Part shown: piece by piece, positions 14,756 to 25,400 of the stretch | Position numbering within the stretch: the stretch's first letter is position 1 | Layout of the letters: each line of letters begins with the position of its first letter | Notes under the pieces: generated by a model | What the model saw: only the letters and a program-made list of their open reading frames with translations | Databases searched by the model: none | What the model was told of the DNA's origin: nothing | Position numbers and translations under genes: made by a program | Origin: Malurus cyaneus samueli | Taxonomy: Eukaryota; Chordata; Aves; Passeriformes; Maluridae | Length of the DNA: 64,000 bases | Assembly: GCA_009741485.1 (NCBI GenBank) | Contig: VKON01000103.1 | Location: 2,124,217 to 2,188,216 of the forward strand | Direction of reading: 5' to 3'

Positions 14756-14832
14756 ATGGAGCGGCCCCGTCCCGCGCTGAGGCATCCCCGAGCCGCCCGC
14801 AGCGGCAGCCGGCGGAGGAGGAGGGAAGGAAG
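14756..14832 (+). other. MPPED2: Candidate 3' end of non-coding first exon with splice donor
   Basis: GGAAG|GTGAGC at 14828-14838 is the best match to the vertebrate donor consensus in the island, so a leader exon could end at 14832. The exon's 5' end is unknown; 14756 marks the last upstream ATG, not an exon start. Weaker alternative donors are GGAG|GTAGGC (after 15276) and GCAG|GTACGG (after 15942). Joined to the acceptor before 19449, the frame opened by ATG 14756 would stay open to the stop at 19597-19599, overlapping the MPPED2 start out of frame. All of this depends on an unproven splice. Confidence 0.4.
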
Positions 14833-15787
14833 GTGAGCGGCCCCGGGCCGGTGTCGGGAGCGGCGGGGACGGCGGGGCAGCGGCGCAACAAAGCGGCGGG
14901 TTAGAGGTGCCGTGTCATGGCGAGAGCGGAGAGGCGGGGGCGGGCAGGAGCTCCGGCGGCGGCGGCGGGTCCAGCCTCCCGCGAACAATAATGAGGATAC
15001 AAACCCGGGCCCCCGGCGTGACCGGCCCAGCCCGCCGGGTCGGGTCGGGTCGTGTCGGTGCGGCGGCGGCGGCGTTTTCCCGCAGCCCAGGCGCGATGTC
15101 GGCGCGCTGAGCGCGGCTGCCCTGCCCTGCCCGCTGCCCAGGCCGTGCCGGCTGCCCTGCGGCGCTCCCGGCCGAGCGGGGGCGGCGGGACCGGCGGGGC
15201 GGGGCGGCCCGGGAGCGGGGGCGGCGTGCGGAACCGGCGGGGGGTCGGGGCGGGGGCGCGGCGGCGGGGCCCGGAGGTAGGCCGGGAGCATTGTGCTGGC
15301 TGGGGCCAGCGGGCGGGCGGCAGCCGGCGGGCACAGAGCCGAGCAGCCCGCGGCGCGGAGATGGGGACCGGGCGTGCGGGCGAGGGGGGGGACACACCGC
15401 AAAAAGTGATCAGGGACAGGCGGGCTGCTTCGGCGTCCCCCGCCGGAGTTGCCCCTCGCCCTTTCGCCGGCAGAGCAGCCGCTCTGAAACGCTGATCGGA
15501 GGCCTCAGACGTCGGAACCCTCGGAGGGGCTGGGGGGGCGCGGTGCGGTGCGGGGCTCGGCACCGCCGGAATAAAAAGCAGCGGGCATCGCCCCCCTCGC
15601 CCGCGGCTGCCGTGGAGTTCATCGCATCCTCCCCCGAGCATCCTCCCCCCGCCACCATTGGGGTCCGTGGCAGCTGCGGGGGACGAGGGCGACGCGAACT
15701 TTGTGCGGCGCGGCACGTAGGGCGCGGAGCGGGCAGAAATGCCCGGTGCCGCGGGGCGGGGCACGGCACGGCACGGCAGGGCAGGCA

Positions 15788-15809
15788 GGGGCAGGGGGCG
15801 GGGCGGGGG
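15788..15809 (+). other. G-quadruplex motif
   Basis: Four runs of 4-5 G separated by one- or two-base loops (CA, C, C). This satisfies the usual G4 rule with very short loops, which favour stable folding. It also contains overlapping GC boxes. Confidence 0.85.
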
Positions 15810-16916
15810 CTGCGGCACACGCCGGGACGGGCCGCGCCGGAGCCATTGGCACCGGACATCCATCACGGGGGGCGAGCCCGGAGCCCCGCGGGCCGCGCCG
15901 GGGCGGCCGGGAGCGCGGGGTGGGGAGCGGCGGGGAGCGCAGGTACGGGGTCGGCGGCGGGGAAACGGGGCGGGGGGAGAGTCGGGATCCGGCCCTCCGC
16001 TTTCTCCGCCGGACTCGGTGGGTAGCCGGAGCCCGGAGTTGTCCGCCAAGTGCGGCGCAGCATCGCGGGGCTGTGGGGCCGCTGGCGGGTCCCCGCGGGG
16101 CTCCGGTGCCGCACCGTGTCGGTGTCACCGCGCCGGGATAGCGGATGGATGGATCCACACAAGGTGTTGACACGGGATTAACCCTTGCCGGCTCCTGCCT
16201 TTCAGCACGAAGCAAATTTTTGAAATTCAGATGAGGAAGGCGTAAATATTTTATTTGGGGAAATGGGTTTTTGGCGTGGCCGCGTGTGGATGTGCGTAGG
16301 TAAAGCTGGTGTGAGTGGCTCTCCGTGCAGTGTGAGATTACACTAAAACTGACTCACCTGTGCTGATTTCGTGGCGGGTTTTTGACAGGGCAGCTGTGTG
16401 AGATTAACAATCAGCTGCACCTGAGTTTGGGTCAGCTGTTCCCAAAAAGTGCCTTTTTATAGCTGTGAGCAGATGTGTGAAATGGCACATCTCCTGTCAG
16501 GCTGCCGGTGCAAATCCACGCTGGAAAAGGATAACAGCCTATATTTGGGAAAGCGCAACATGCTGGAAAATCAGCATTTAGGTTTTTAATGTAGTCATTC
16601 TTACTTGAGACTGCCTCGAAAGGCGTGGAAGATACTACAAGTTGTTTTACCTGATAGATGGGAAAATAATGCAACTTTTTTTTTTTTTTGTACTCCTGTG
16701 TGTAACCTTCAAGTAGTGCTCGTAGTTGGAGAAATTCGAATCGTTACCATTCTTCTAAGTATTTTTTAATTTGTTTTTTGGTTTTTTCTTTTTTTTAATC
16801 TTGGGCCTAAAATACATTTGTTTTAAAGTTTCAAAACGTTCAGCTTCTTCTGTTTTCTTCAGAGACGGTCACAGTAAAGAAGGTAATAATTAGATACTTC
16901 TGATAGTTGAGCTGTA

Positions 16917-16932
16917 GTACTCTATAGAGTAC
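16917..16932. repeat. Perfect 16-bp palindrome
   Basis: GTACTCTATAGAGTAC equals its own reverse complement. It may be chance or a dimeric binding site. Confidence 0.9.
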
Positions 16933-19465
16933 AAAATAGAAATTAAGAGAATTGACACAGAAGCCAGCTTCAAATTATATGGGCTTTTTTTACTTCCAGT
17001 CTGGCATTTGTTGTTGAATTTCATTTTAAAAATATGCTTTGTTCAGCTTTGTCTTAATTTGAGATTTATTTTTAAGATTAAAGATCAGAACAATGGGAAG
17101 CAATTGCAGCTTATACACTTATAATCTTACTGAGAGTCAACTTAAAAGTATTTAATACAGCTATTTAAGTAGCCTCTTGTCATTTGTTTTACGCCAGTTA
17201 GTTGTAATTTCTTTCTGTAACATGGACTGTTATAAACATTGCAAAAAATGCTTATTATCTTTATGTATAATGCATTCTCATGAACAAATTAGATTTTTTT
17301 TTTCCATGAGTGAACTATAATATGAAATTTAATGTTCTGACCTTTCTTGTGCTGGGTTGCTGAAAACAGTGTCATTTAGCTTTTCTGAAAGCCCAAGCAT
17401 ATTTTTGTTGTTGGCTTAATGCATTGTTTTATATTGTTGCTTTTAATTGCAGGGAAGAAAGTAACACATGTAATTTTCACACTACTTCTTAATATATGCA
17501 GGCTTTAAAGTTCTTGCAGTGTAAAAGAAAAACTCTATTTTTTTTTTAAATCCTGGGAGCTCTGATGGCCAGTATTCTTGTTAATGACAGTCATTTCTCT
17601 GGCAGGAAGATGTTTTCATTTGTATTTACTTTCCAGTTCAGGGCAATTACACTGCTCTGTGTTGTGCACTCTTCTTCGTAGTTTCTGTCTCAAAAGAATC
17701 ACATTGCTTGGAGCAGGACTGCAGTTCGAAGCAGGTGTTGTGGTTTACTGTTATGCAAAAATAACACTAAAATATAATTGCAAAGGAAATTCAGGAAACA
17801 GCTGCAAACTTGGGGTGGCAACCAGTGCATTATGTGAGCAGTTGTTGCAGCATCTTCCATCGCATCCAGGGCAGCAGGGATTTGTTTCAGCAGAGCTCAC
17901 CCGTGCTAATTTTTGCTGCTGAAACCTTGTTCTCACAAGAGAGATCCACTGGGTCTTACAAGGAAGGACCAGACCAAAACCACAGTTGAAATGCTGTACC
18001 ACCTCTCTAGTGACAGTTTTTAAATTTATGTTTTAGTTTCATCTTCTTTCTTTTTTTTTAAATTTTTTTTTTAATTAAAATATACTTTTTTCCTTCCCAT
18101 TCTGAAGAAGATGAAGGCTAGAACCCAGTTCCTGGAATGAAGGTTGTACAATGTCTTAACCCAACTAACATATGGAAGCCTACATAGGCCCGAGGTGGTA
18201 AAATAGTAAAATAAATGGCCTATAGCCGGCCATCTGCCATTTGCAGAGCATATTTATCCTGCTTCATGCCAAACTGGAAATTGGTCTTTGTATTAAAAAT
18301 ATATTTTGAATACAAATCAAAGATTTCAACTGCTTCACGTTACATGTGGCCAACACATTTCTGTCTGGGAGCTAGAGAAGTGCAGGAAAATTGAGAAATC
18401 GAGTCATTCTCTTCTCTTTCCCATCTCTTTGTCTTTCCAGGAAAGCACTGATTTACTTTTGTAAAAATGCACTCCAGATATGAAAAGTCCACTCTTGCAT
18501 GTGGCAGCTGAAGGGAGGAATATCAATGGATTGTGAGCGTGGTGATTTCATGTCAGTCCTTGCAGCTAGCCCAAATGAGGATCTGCTTCCTAAATGGGGC
18601 TTTTAAAGAGTTGCTCATCTTGAAAGTGTTCTTGGAGCATCAGCTGATCAATTTTCACTCGGAAAGGGAGGCAGCTGAGGTATCCTCACTTTATTGACTG
18701 CAGAAATCGAAGCTCAGATTTTGCGCAGGAAACTCAAAGGGAGCGTGTTTGGAAAGTTTCTGGCTATGGGGTTATGCTGATAATACAGAATGCAAAACGT
18801 GGTTAAGAGCTCTCAGAAGAAGGGTTGCAGAGCCTATTTCTTTCATCTTACTCAGAAATATTTTTGCCTAAAATCGCTCTTAAGTCTGTCAGATAAATCG
18901 TTACTGTCTGGTAACAATGAATCCAGACCGGTTTGTAACATGGATATTTTGTTCACTCGATACTCGCCTTCCTCTGGACAAATAAACACTTCGATTCACA
19001 GGGATTTGGGTGTACCTTTTGCTGTGCAATTGTAAAACGTTCTTTACGTCAGTTTCTTGTGAGTTTCTGGTTGTTTCTGGTGTTCTGAAGCCAAAACAGC
19101 GCCTTCAAAACAAGTGTGCGTGTTTGTGGGAGGTTCTTTGTCCTTCAGGAAATTGGGTCCACTTGTTAATTTTCATGGTTGCAATTTGCACGAGATGTTT
19201 AAAACAAAGGATATGAAATGGGGAGTATTTAACCGGAGCTTTCAGCACAGATATTTTATTCACCCTTCCCATAGATAAAGCCTTGCTTTAAGCATTCATC
19301 CTTTGGATGTGTCTAATGACGATGGAGTTCGATCATGAGGTAATTAAAAAAACAGGATTTTTGTGGACAGAAATCAGGAGAGGGTGCAGTGATGTGTGTG
19401 TGTGTGTTTACATCTCACACAGCGTGTGCTGCCTTTCTCTCCTGGCAGAGGTCACGCCGGAGTTG

Positions 19466-19540
19466 ATGCGGAGCTGCCTGGAGCACGATGCCCTGCCCTG
19501 CTGCCACCCTTGGGAAGCTGTGAGCTGCTCATGTCCATAA
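19466..19540 (+). promoter_or_regulatory. Upstream ORF 1 (24 codons) in MPPED2 leader
   Basis: ATG at 19466 opens a 24-codon frame rich in Cys (MRSCLEHDALPCC at its start) that stops with TAA at 19538-19540, nine bases before the MPPED2 ATG. A ribosome translating it would have little room to regain initiation competence, so it is expected to reduce MPPED2 translation. Its existence follows from the exon boundary at 19449; its translation is inference. Confidence 0.6.
19488..19523 (+). promoter_or_regulatory. Upstream ORF 2 (11 codons) nested in ORF 1
   Basis: ATG at 19488 reads 11 codons to TGA at 19521-19523 in a different frame from upstream ORF 1. It has G at -3 and C at +4. Confidence 0.5.
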
Positions 19541-19599
19541 AGAGGAAGGATGGCTCATGGAATTCCTTCACAAGGCAAAGTTTCCATATCGGTGGATGA
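19531..19599 (+). promoter_or_regulatory. Upstream ORF 3 (22 codons) overlapping the MPPED2 start
   Basis: ATG at 19531 lies 19 nt before the main ATG, in another frame, and ends at TGA 19597-19599, 47 nt inside the MPPED2 coding region. Overlapping upstream ORFs normally inhibit the main start. Here -3 is C and +4 is T, a weak context, so leaky scanning to 19550 is plausible. Confidence 0.55.
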
Positions 19600-19677
19600 G
19601 TACAGCTCCAACCCGACGCAGGCGTTCACACACTACAACATCAACCAGAGCAGGTTCCAGCCGCCGCATGTGCACAT
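19550..19677 (+). CDS. MPPED2: MPPED2 coding exon 1 (residues 1-42 plus two bases of codon 43)
   Basis: Translates as MAHGIPSQGKVSISVDEYSS followed by NPTQAFTHYNINQSRFQPPH and VHM, which I recognise as the N-terminus of MPPED2, a class III metal-dependent cyclic nucleotide phosphodiesterase of the calcineurin-like metallophosphoesterase fold. This segment precedes the catalytic domain and holds no metal ligand. The start was chosen because the peptide begins exactly like the family and the ATG has a strong context (A at -3, G at +4). The exon ends CAC AT|GTGAGT, so the intron is phase 2 and Met43 is completed by the first base of the next exon. From memory the human protein has Thr at positions 12 and 14, where this sequence has Ser. 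If the intron is retained, the frame stops at once (TGA 19679-19681). Confidence 0.97.
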
Positions 19678-20058
19678 GTGAGTGTCCCTGTCCGTGTCCC
19701 CGTGTGTCTGTGTGTGCCTGACACTGCTGCTCCACGAGTGGGCTCAAATTTGGGGAATTTGGCTGCTTAGTGCTGGGAGCTACCAGGCACCCATCCTGGC
19801 TGTGGTGCCACCACCTCGCGTTCTCAGCCTTGTCGCTTCACCCATCCTCAGCTCTCCTGAGGGGCACCCATTGCTCGAAAATGGAAGCTCCCTTCCCCCA
19901 GCTACACTCAGCTGCGAAATAGGCCTAATTGGGACTAATTGTCCCCCCCTGATCAGGGAATCCTTTGTCCCGCTGGTTGGAACGTGTGCCGCATTCCGCA
20001 TTCCAACCTGCCCGCACAAAGGAGTCGAGTCGGGGGCTGCCCCGGAGCTCCTCCCAAG

Positions 20059-20175
20059 AACCAGAAATGCTCTTTCTAAACCTCTCTTTCTAAACCCCCA
20101 ACCCAGAAATGCTCTTTCTAAACCTCTTTCTAAACCCCCGAACCAGAAATGCTCTTTTCTAAACCCCCGACCCAA
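20059..20175. repeat. Minisatellite, three copies, period 40-42 bp
   Basis: CCAGAAATGCTCTTTCTAAA recurs at 20061, 20103 and 20143 (the last with one extra T), each followed by one or two CTTTCTAAACCCCC blocks. It lies about 380 bp after the MPPED2 donor in a locally GC-rich part of the intron. Confidence 0.9.
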
Positions 20176-22428
20176 CAAAACCACGGGAAATGTGGAGCTG
20201 GAGGCTCCTTCCCTCACCTTGTTGTTCCTGGGGGTTGTGGCACCCAGGGATGCCCAGCACCTGGTCCAGCACAATTGGCTCAGCAAAAAGCCAAGTGCCA
20301 GTCCTAACTCTGAATTTCCTTCCCATTGTTTCGTGGGGTTTGATCTTTATCGGTTATTTATGCCAGGGTCCTTTTTCTTTTGGCTTTAATAGAGTGAAAA
20401 GCACGTGAAGCTAAAACAAAGCCGGCATCTCCTGACATCCTGCGAGCCATTGTTAGGCAGGATTTTGAACCATGTCACACTATTGAATTTGATAAGGATT
20501 TTGCATAATAAGGGGGGAAAGTTGTATGGTGCTTCATTGCATTTTTGTTATGTAGAAGGCTGCCGGAAGAGCCACAATGTAGGAGTTCAGCACCTTCTAA
20601 TAGGATTTTCGTGTGGTTACAATGTTCCTAAAGCAACTTTAGGAAGGATGCTGAGGAGTGTCTGTCGTTCATGTGCCTGACTTTTCAAGGTGGAAAGCTA
20701 TGCGTTAATTGCATTTGATTTATTACTGCCACCATGATGTAACTTTTATTTTAGAATTATTCCATGCCTTGATTGACTTTTCAGGCCTTCCATCAGTAAA
20801 TTTCTGTTGCCTATTTTGCACTCCAGGCTGTGCTTCTGACTGGCATTAAGTACAAATCTGCGACAATGAATTCAAAACAAACAAAAGAAAATCAGAAAAC
20901 AGTTTTAAAGAACCCCTTCCTATTGACATTGACTTCAGTGGGAGCTGAATTTAGGACCGACTAAATTTGTGTTCAACTCTGGGAAAGTTGTTCACTCTTT
21001 GTTTAAAAATCTCACAAACATTTATACAGGGATAGTGTATCTCTTAAATGGTACTAACTTAATGGATGTCTTGAAAGACACTTTTCTTGTTTGGAAAAAC
21101 CGTGTGGTTGAAATAAAAACTGAAACTTCAAAGTACAGTACAGTGACAGTATTTTAAATAATCTTTAACTTAAATACTGAAGGTTCCTTAAATTCAGTGG
21201 TTTGGTTCCAGTGGAGAGTGTGGCACACTGAAGGGTGGTCAGAATTTAGAAAAATTGGAAATGAATTAGTCCCAGATTCACAAAAACAGCAGTGTGCAAG
21301 TACAGGAGGTGAGTTCAGGTGTTGGTCTGGATAGCAAAGGATGGATTTTAGAAAACCAGTTGAGAAAGAAAAAATGGGATGCTGCCAGGTGGGTAGAGGA
21401 AAGCAAGAAAATGAATATTTGTGAGTATGCTGAGGGTTTGTGTGATGTAAGAGCAGCAGAATTGTTTCTGGGAGGGGGAGACTGAATTGTGTGGTGCCTT
21501 CAGATGGAGCCTTTATTTGTCTCCTCGATGCATTGTAATGGAAGTTTTGTGTGTTTTTTCTGAAAGAGGTTGTCATCAAGTGAGAAATCTGAACAGAAAA
21601 TTGGTAAAAGCAGTATTCACAAAGAAACCATGATCTCTTTAACCTGTTATATCTCTGTTAGTGCCACATTGCTGCAGCCGCCAGGATTGATTTGATTTGG
21701 CTTTACAGTCTGCTCTTCTTTGTTGCTGTCTTTTTAAAGTAATGCATGTGCGTGGTTTGTTTTTTGTTTTTTGTTTTTTTTGGTTGGTTTTTCTTTTCCC
21801 AGTAAGAGGGAGTTTGAAGAGGCTTTATTCTCTAGTGAAAAATTTATTTTAAAAATCGTGGGATGAAGAGAAATGAGTGAAGCAACACGGGAGCTGAGTT
21901 TAGTGGCACACATGTGAACAGCAGGGCAATCTATTGCTGCAGGACCCTGCTGCATGCCATCCATCAGCTTAAGGACAGTGCTTTTTGCTAAAGGAAATAT
22001 TATTGGTTTTTTTTTTAGAAGTAATTTCTTTATGGATACACATCTTCATGTGCCAAGGTGAGAGCTGGGTTCTTGGCCTGTGCTGAGCTGTTTGGAAATT
22101 CTTGTGTTCTTTGGGCCTAACTGATTTTACATGGATTAAAGGAGAGTGCATTAATATCAGGATAAATTCAGTGAGGAAGGCACTACTGGCACTGCTCTGC
22201 CTGCTCATGGGGCTCATGTCCTGTGCTTTTTCCCCCACTTTATTTTGTGCCTTTCATGTGACAGTGTCACCTCATTCAATCAGCTGGGACACTTCTCTTT
22301 GACTGAGGAGTGCTGGTATAAAAATACATAAAATCACTTTTAAGTGTAGTTATTGCAGCTCCCTTTGCTTGGTCTGGCAGCAGCTGCAGCTTTGTCACTG
22401 TAACTTTTGAATCAGTTTGTCCAGCCTT

Positions 22429-22477
22429 TTTATTTTATTTTATTTCATTTATTTTATTTTATTTCATTTCATTTCTT
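22429..22477. repeat. (TTTAT)/(TTTCA) pentanucleotide tract
   Basis: About ten imperfect pentamers alternating TTTTA and TTTCA. Pentamer tracts of this kind are often length-variable. Confidence 0.85.
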
Positions 22478-25400
22478 AACTAATTAGTGTTTGAACAGGT
22501 ATTCTGAAGGCAATTTTTCCAGTCCTGTCACTGGAAACCTGCTAATAATTTTTTTACAATATCAGGGCAGTGGGGATATTGTTGTGGAAGCAGCAGATTT
22601 TTGCTTTTATTTATTGCTTGAAGAGTGAGAATGCAATCTGTCCTGCGAAACAACTTCTAGAGCAGAGATCTTCAGAGTTAATACTTGAGTAGATTTCCAG
22701 GCCCCACTCTGCAAATCCCATTGGAGAATTATTGGCTCAGTTTTTGGTTTTCTCCTGGTATCAGGATGAGGTTGGTGTTCCCTGTGACATAAGGCTATTC
22801 CAAAGCTTGATTTTTTTAATCTTTAGGACAAAAAAAAAAAAAAAAAGCAAAAGGAAAGCTGTGTAAACAAAGTGAGTTTAGATATCTGTGTTATATATTA
22901 AATTATTATATGCAGCTTGCTTATGTTTGATTCAAGACTATTTCACAAGTAATGAAGTGTTGGTCGTGGACATTGATTTTTGGACGTGGTAACTTTTTGA
23001 GTTTACATTTCCAATCTTGAGTGGTGGCTGAGTTTCAGCATCAGCTGAACTTTGGTATCCATATGGAAAAACTCAGAAATGGAGGGCTGGTGTGTCTTGG
23101 TGTGTCTCCCTCCCAAAGGAACAGTTTGAGGTTGAATTCTGTAAAATGCCATGATGTAATTTGAGAAAATAGCGGCATTTAGAAATTGCCTTTAGAAATT
23201 GAATCTCTCAACAGTGAGATTGTGACAGCCCAGTCTGTGGGTTTGGGATTTGGGGTTTGGGGTCACCTCCATTCCCTCTGGGGATTCCTGCTGCCATGGA
23301 CAGGGCAGTGCCAACCCTGGGTAGCAAATCCCCTCCATCCTGCATGGGAAAATAATTCACTTATAATTCACACCAGCATTTTCATTTTCCAAGTCCCTGG
23401 AGTGGATTTTTCCAGCTAGCTGTGACTTTTGGTCCTTGGAGCAATGACTCTCTGTTTCCAGAGGTTGGAGTCATGCTTGGCACATGCAGCTGGAGTTTTA
23501 TGGACTTTATTGAGGCTGTTTGTGCTTCAGAGAGCTCTCAGCTCCTTTCTGTGATGTGAGCAGTGCAAAAGGCAGCAAGGAGCTCTTTGCTTATGTACCT
23601 GCACATAATTCATGGCAGATATTTCAGAACATGCAGCTTCTTAAATTTGGAAGAAGATTTGGCATTTGGAAATTCAAGTCTTACCCATTTATTTGCAGTT
23701 TTGGGGTGGGCCATTGAGGTTTCAGTTTTTGGAGCTTGTGCTGTAGAGGGCAAGTTTTGTGTTACTGCGTGGTTGTTTTTAATTCTGAGGAAGCTGTGGC
23801 TGAATTATGGGTTTGTTTAGGCTGGATTGTCAACTCCAGCCAATAATCCAGTGCTGCCAAGTCCACCATGATATAAACCAGGATAATAACTACTAAAGAT
23901 AGTGGAAAAAAAAACAAACCCAACCAACCAGCACCTTAAAATCAGAGAAAATAAAACAACCAACATGTGTGCATTTGAAGCACTGAAGTCAGACCAATTG
24001 TGTCCTGTAGCAAATGTGACCAGAACGGTTTTTATTTTGCTGCCTTTTTTGAACAAGAAAGATAGGATAATCTTGCACCCAGTAACATTCCAGGAGCAGT
24101 ACCACGTGGCTGGAGCAGAAAACAGCAAGTCTGGATTCCACACAATAAACTTTAGGTACCTGGCACTGAAGTCACTTTATTTATCTCCTGAAGAGTTGCC
24201 CATAAAGCTTGGCCATAACCTCGATAAACCTGGAGGTTTCTCCCAGCACTCGAGCTGTGTGTATCCTGTGTATCCTGGCTGTCATAGAGGGCTGGGGGAT
24301 GAGCAGATCTGCAGCTTTTGGGGTGGGGCAGAGGGCATTTCTGGAGAGCAGGGCAGCTCCTGAACCCCAAATACAGTTTTTCCTCTTCTGACCCATTTTA
24401 TTGGGTTCACTTGTGCACCCTCCACTGGCAGAGAAATGCTGGCCCCTATTTTTACATGCCCTATTTTATAATGGCCATGTTCTCTAAATTTAAATCATCA
24501 TGTTGAGGGGAGTGACAAATAAAATCTCAACTGTCCTGTTTTTACCGAAAGATCATTTAAATTCCCGTGCTGCTTAGCATCTTGCAAGATTTGATTTTTT
24601 TTTTTTTTTTTGCATAGGCATGATGGTTTCCATGTTCTCTTCTTGCATCTGCAGACATTCTGCTGGATGTTGACAGGGAAAAAACCAGCACCAGAGGCTT
24701 CCTTGCAGCAGAGTCTGCACTCACTGTAGTGGGCATTAACTTATATCCAGCACATTAGACTTAAAAGCACACAGCCATTAAGTGTAGCTCTCCCTTCCCA
24801 GGAGGGCAGCAGATGGAGAAGGGATGGGGGATGGAAGGAGGAAGGAGTGTGATGGAGGGGTTGGATCTGATCTATTTGTAATCCAGGCAAACTTGCTGTT
24901 TACCACGTTTAAAGGAATCACTGCGAGCGCCAGGGTCAGAGCATTACTCCTCAATGTTTAGCCACTGCATCGGTTTATGGGGAGGAAAAGGTGCCAGCCC
25001 AGTATATCTTCCTTCCCTCCTGTTCCTTTCATACAGGGAGCACAAAGAAAAAAAGTCATTACTTTTTAATTACTCCAGGCTTCTTTGTTTCTTGCAAAGC
25101 ACGTTCAGTTTCGGCCAGCACTGAGCATTAACTGTGTGTTGTTTGAATGGTGAAGCAGTAGTTTTGGGGAAAATAATGCCCAGAATTAAAATTTCATGTG
25201 GCCCAGCATATTTAATAAATAGGAGTATATTTATATTTTATATTTAATAAATAGGAGCCTCGTCCTGTACTTGTAAAAAGTGGTGATTAGTGACATCATT
25301 ATTGCTTCCAGTGGGACAGGACCTGCCACTTAAAAATGCTGAATAAGTGGCTCCCTCAATTTTAAGCAATGATTTTTTCAAGGACTTCTTTCCTCTGCTT

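Larger units (their letters stand above)
14280..16150 (+). promoter_or_regulatory. MPPED2: CpG island; probable MPPED2 promoter and non-coding first exon region
   Basis: Base composition changes abruptly from AT-rich to very GC-rich with dense CG dinucleotides, and returns to AT-rich after about 16150. Many GC-box (Sp1-type) strings are present, for example around 15195 and 15797. One TATA-like ATAAAAAG occurs at 15571-15578. The island lies 3-5 kb upstream of the exon carrying the MPPED2 start codon on the same strand, where a vertebrate gene with a non-coding first exon would have its promoter. The transcription start cannot be placed from sequence. Long open frames here on both strands follow from GC richness, which depletes stop codons, and are not supported as genes. 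A divergent minus-strand transcript is possible. Confidence 0.8.
14833..19448 (+). other. MPPED2: Putative first intron of MPPED2 (5' limit uncertain)
   Basis: The first 1.3 kb is the rest of the CpG island; the remainder is AT-rich. It ends in the acceptor TTTCTCTCCTGGCAG at 19434-19448. No coding exon is visible. It contains a perfect 16-bp palindrome and, at about 18700-19060, a stretch that keeps several CG dinucleotides in AT-rich surroundings. Confidence 0.55.
19449..19549 (+). promoter_or_regulatory. MPPED2: MPPED2 5' untranslated leader, exon portion
   Basis: The polypyrimidine-rich acceptor ending CTGGCAG places the exon start at 19449, leaving 101 nt of leader before the ATG. The leader contains three upstream ATGs (19466, 19488, 19531). 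The main ATG at 19550 has a strong context: A at -3 and G at +4. The exon start is inferred from the acceptor only. Confidence 0.7.

Noticed and set aside
14202..16215. Many long overlapping open frames on both strands (up to 382 codons)
   Set aside because: They lie in the CpG island, where GC richness removes stop codons. The peptides are Arg/Pro/Ala/Gly low complexity and overlap in several frames.
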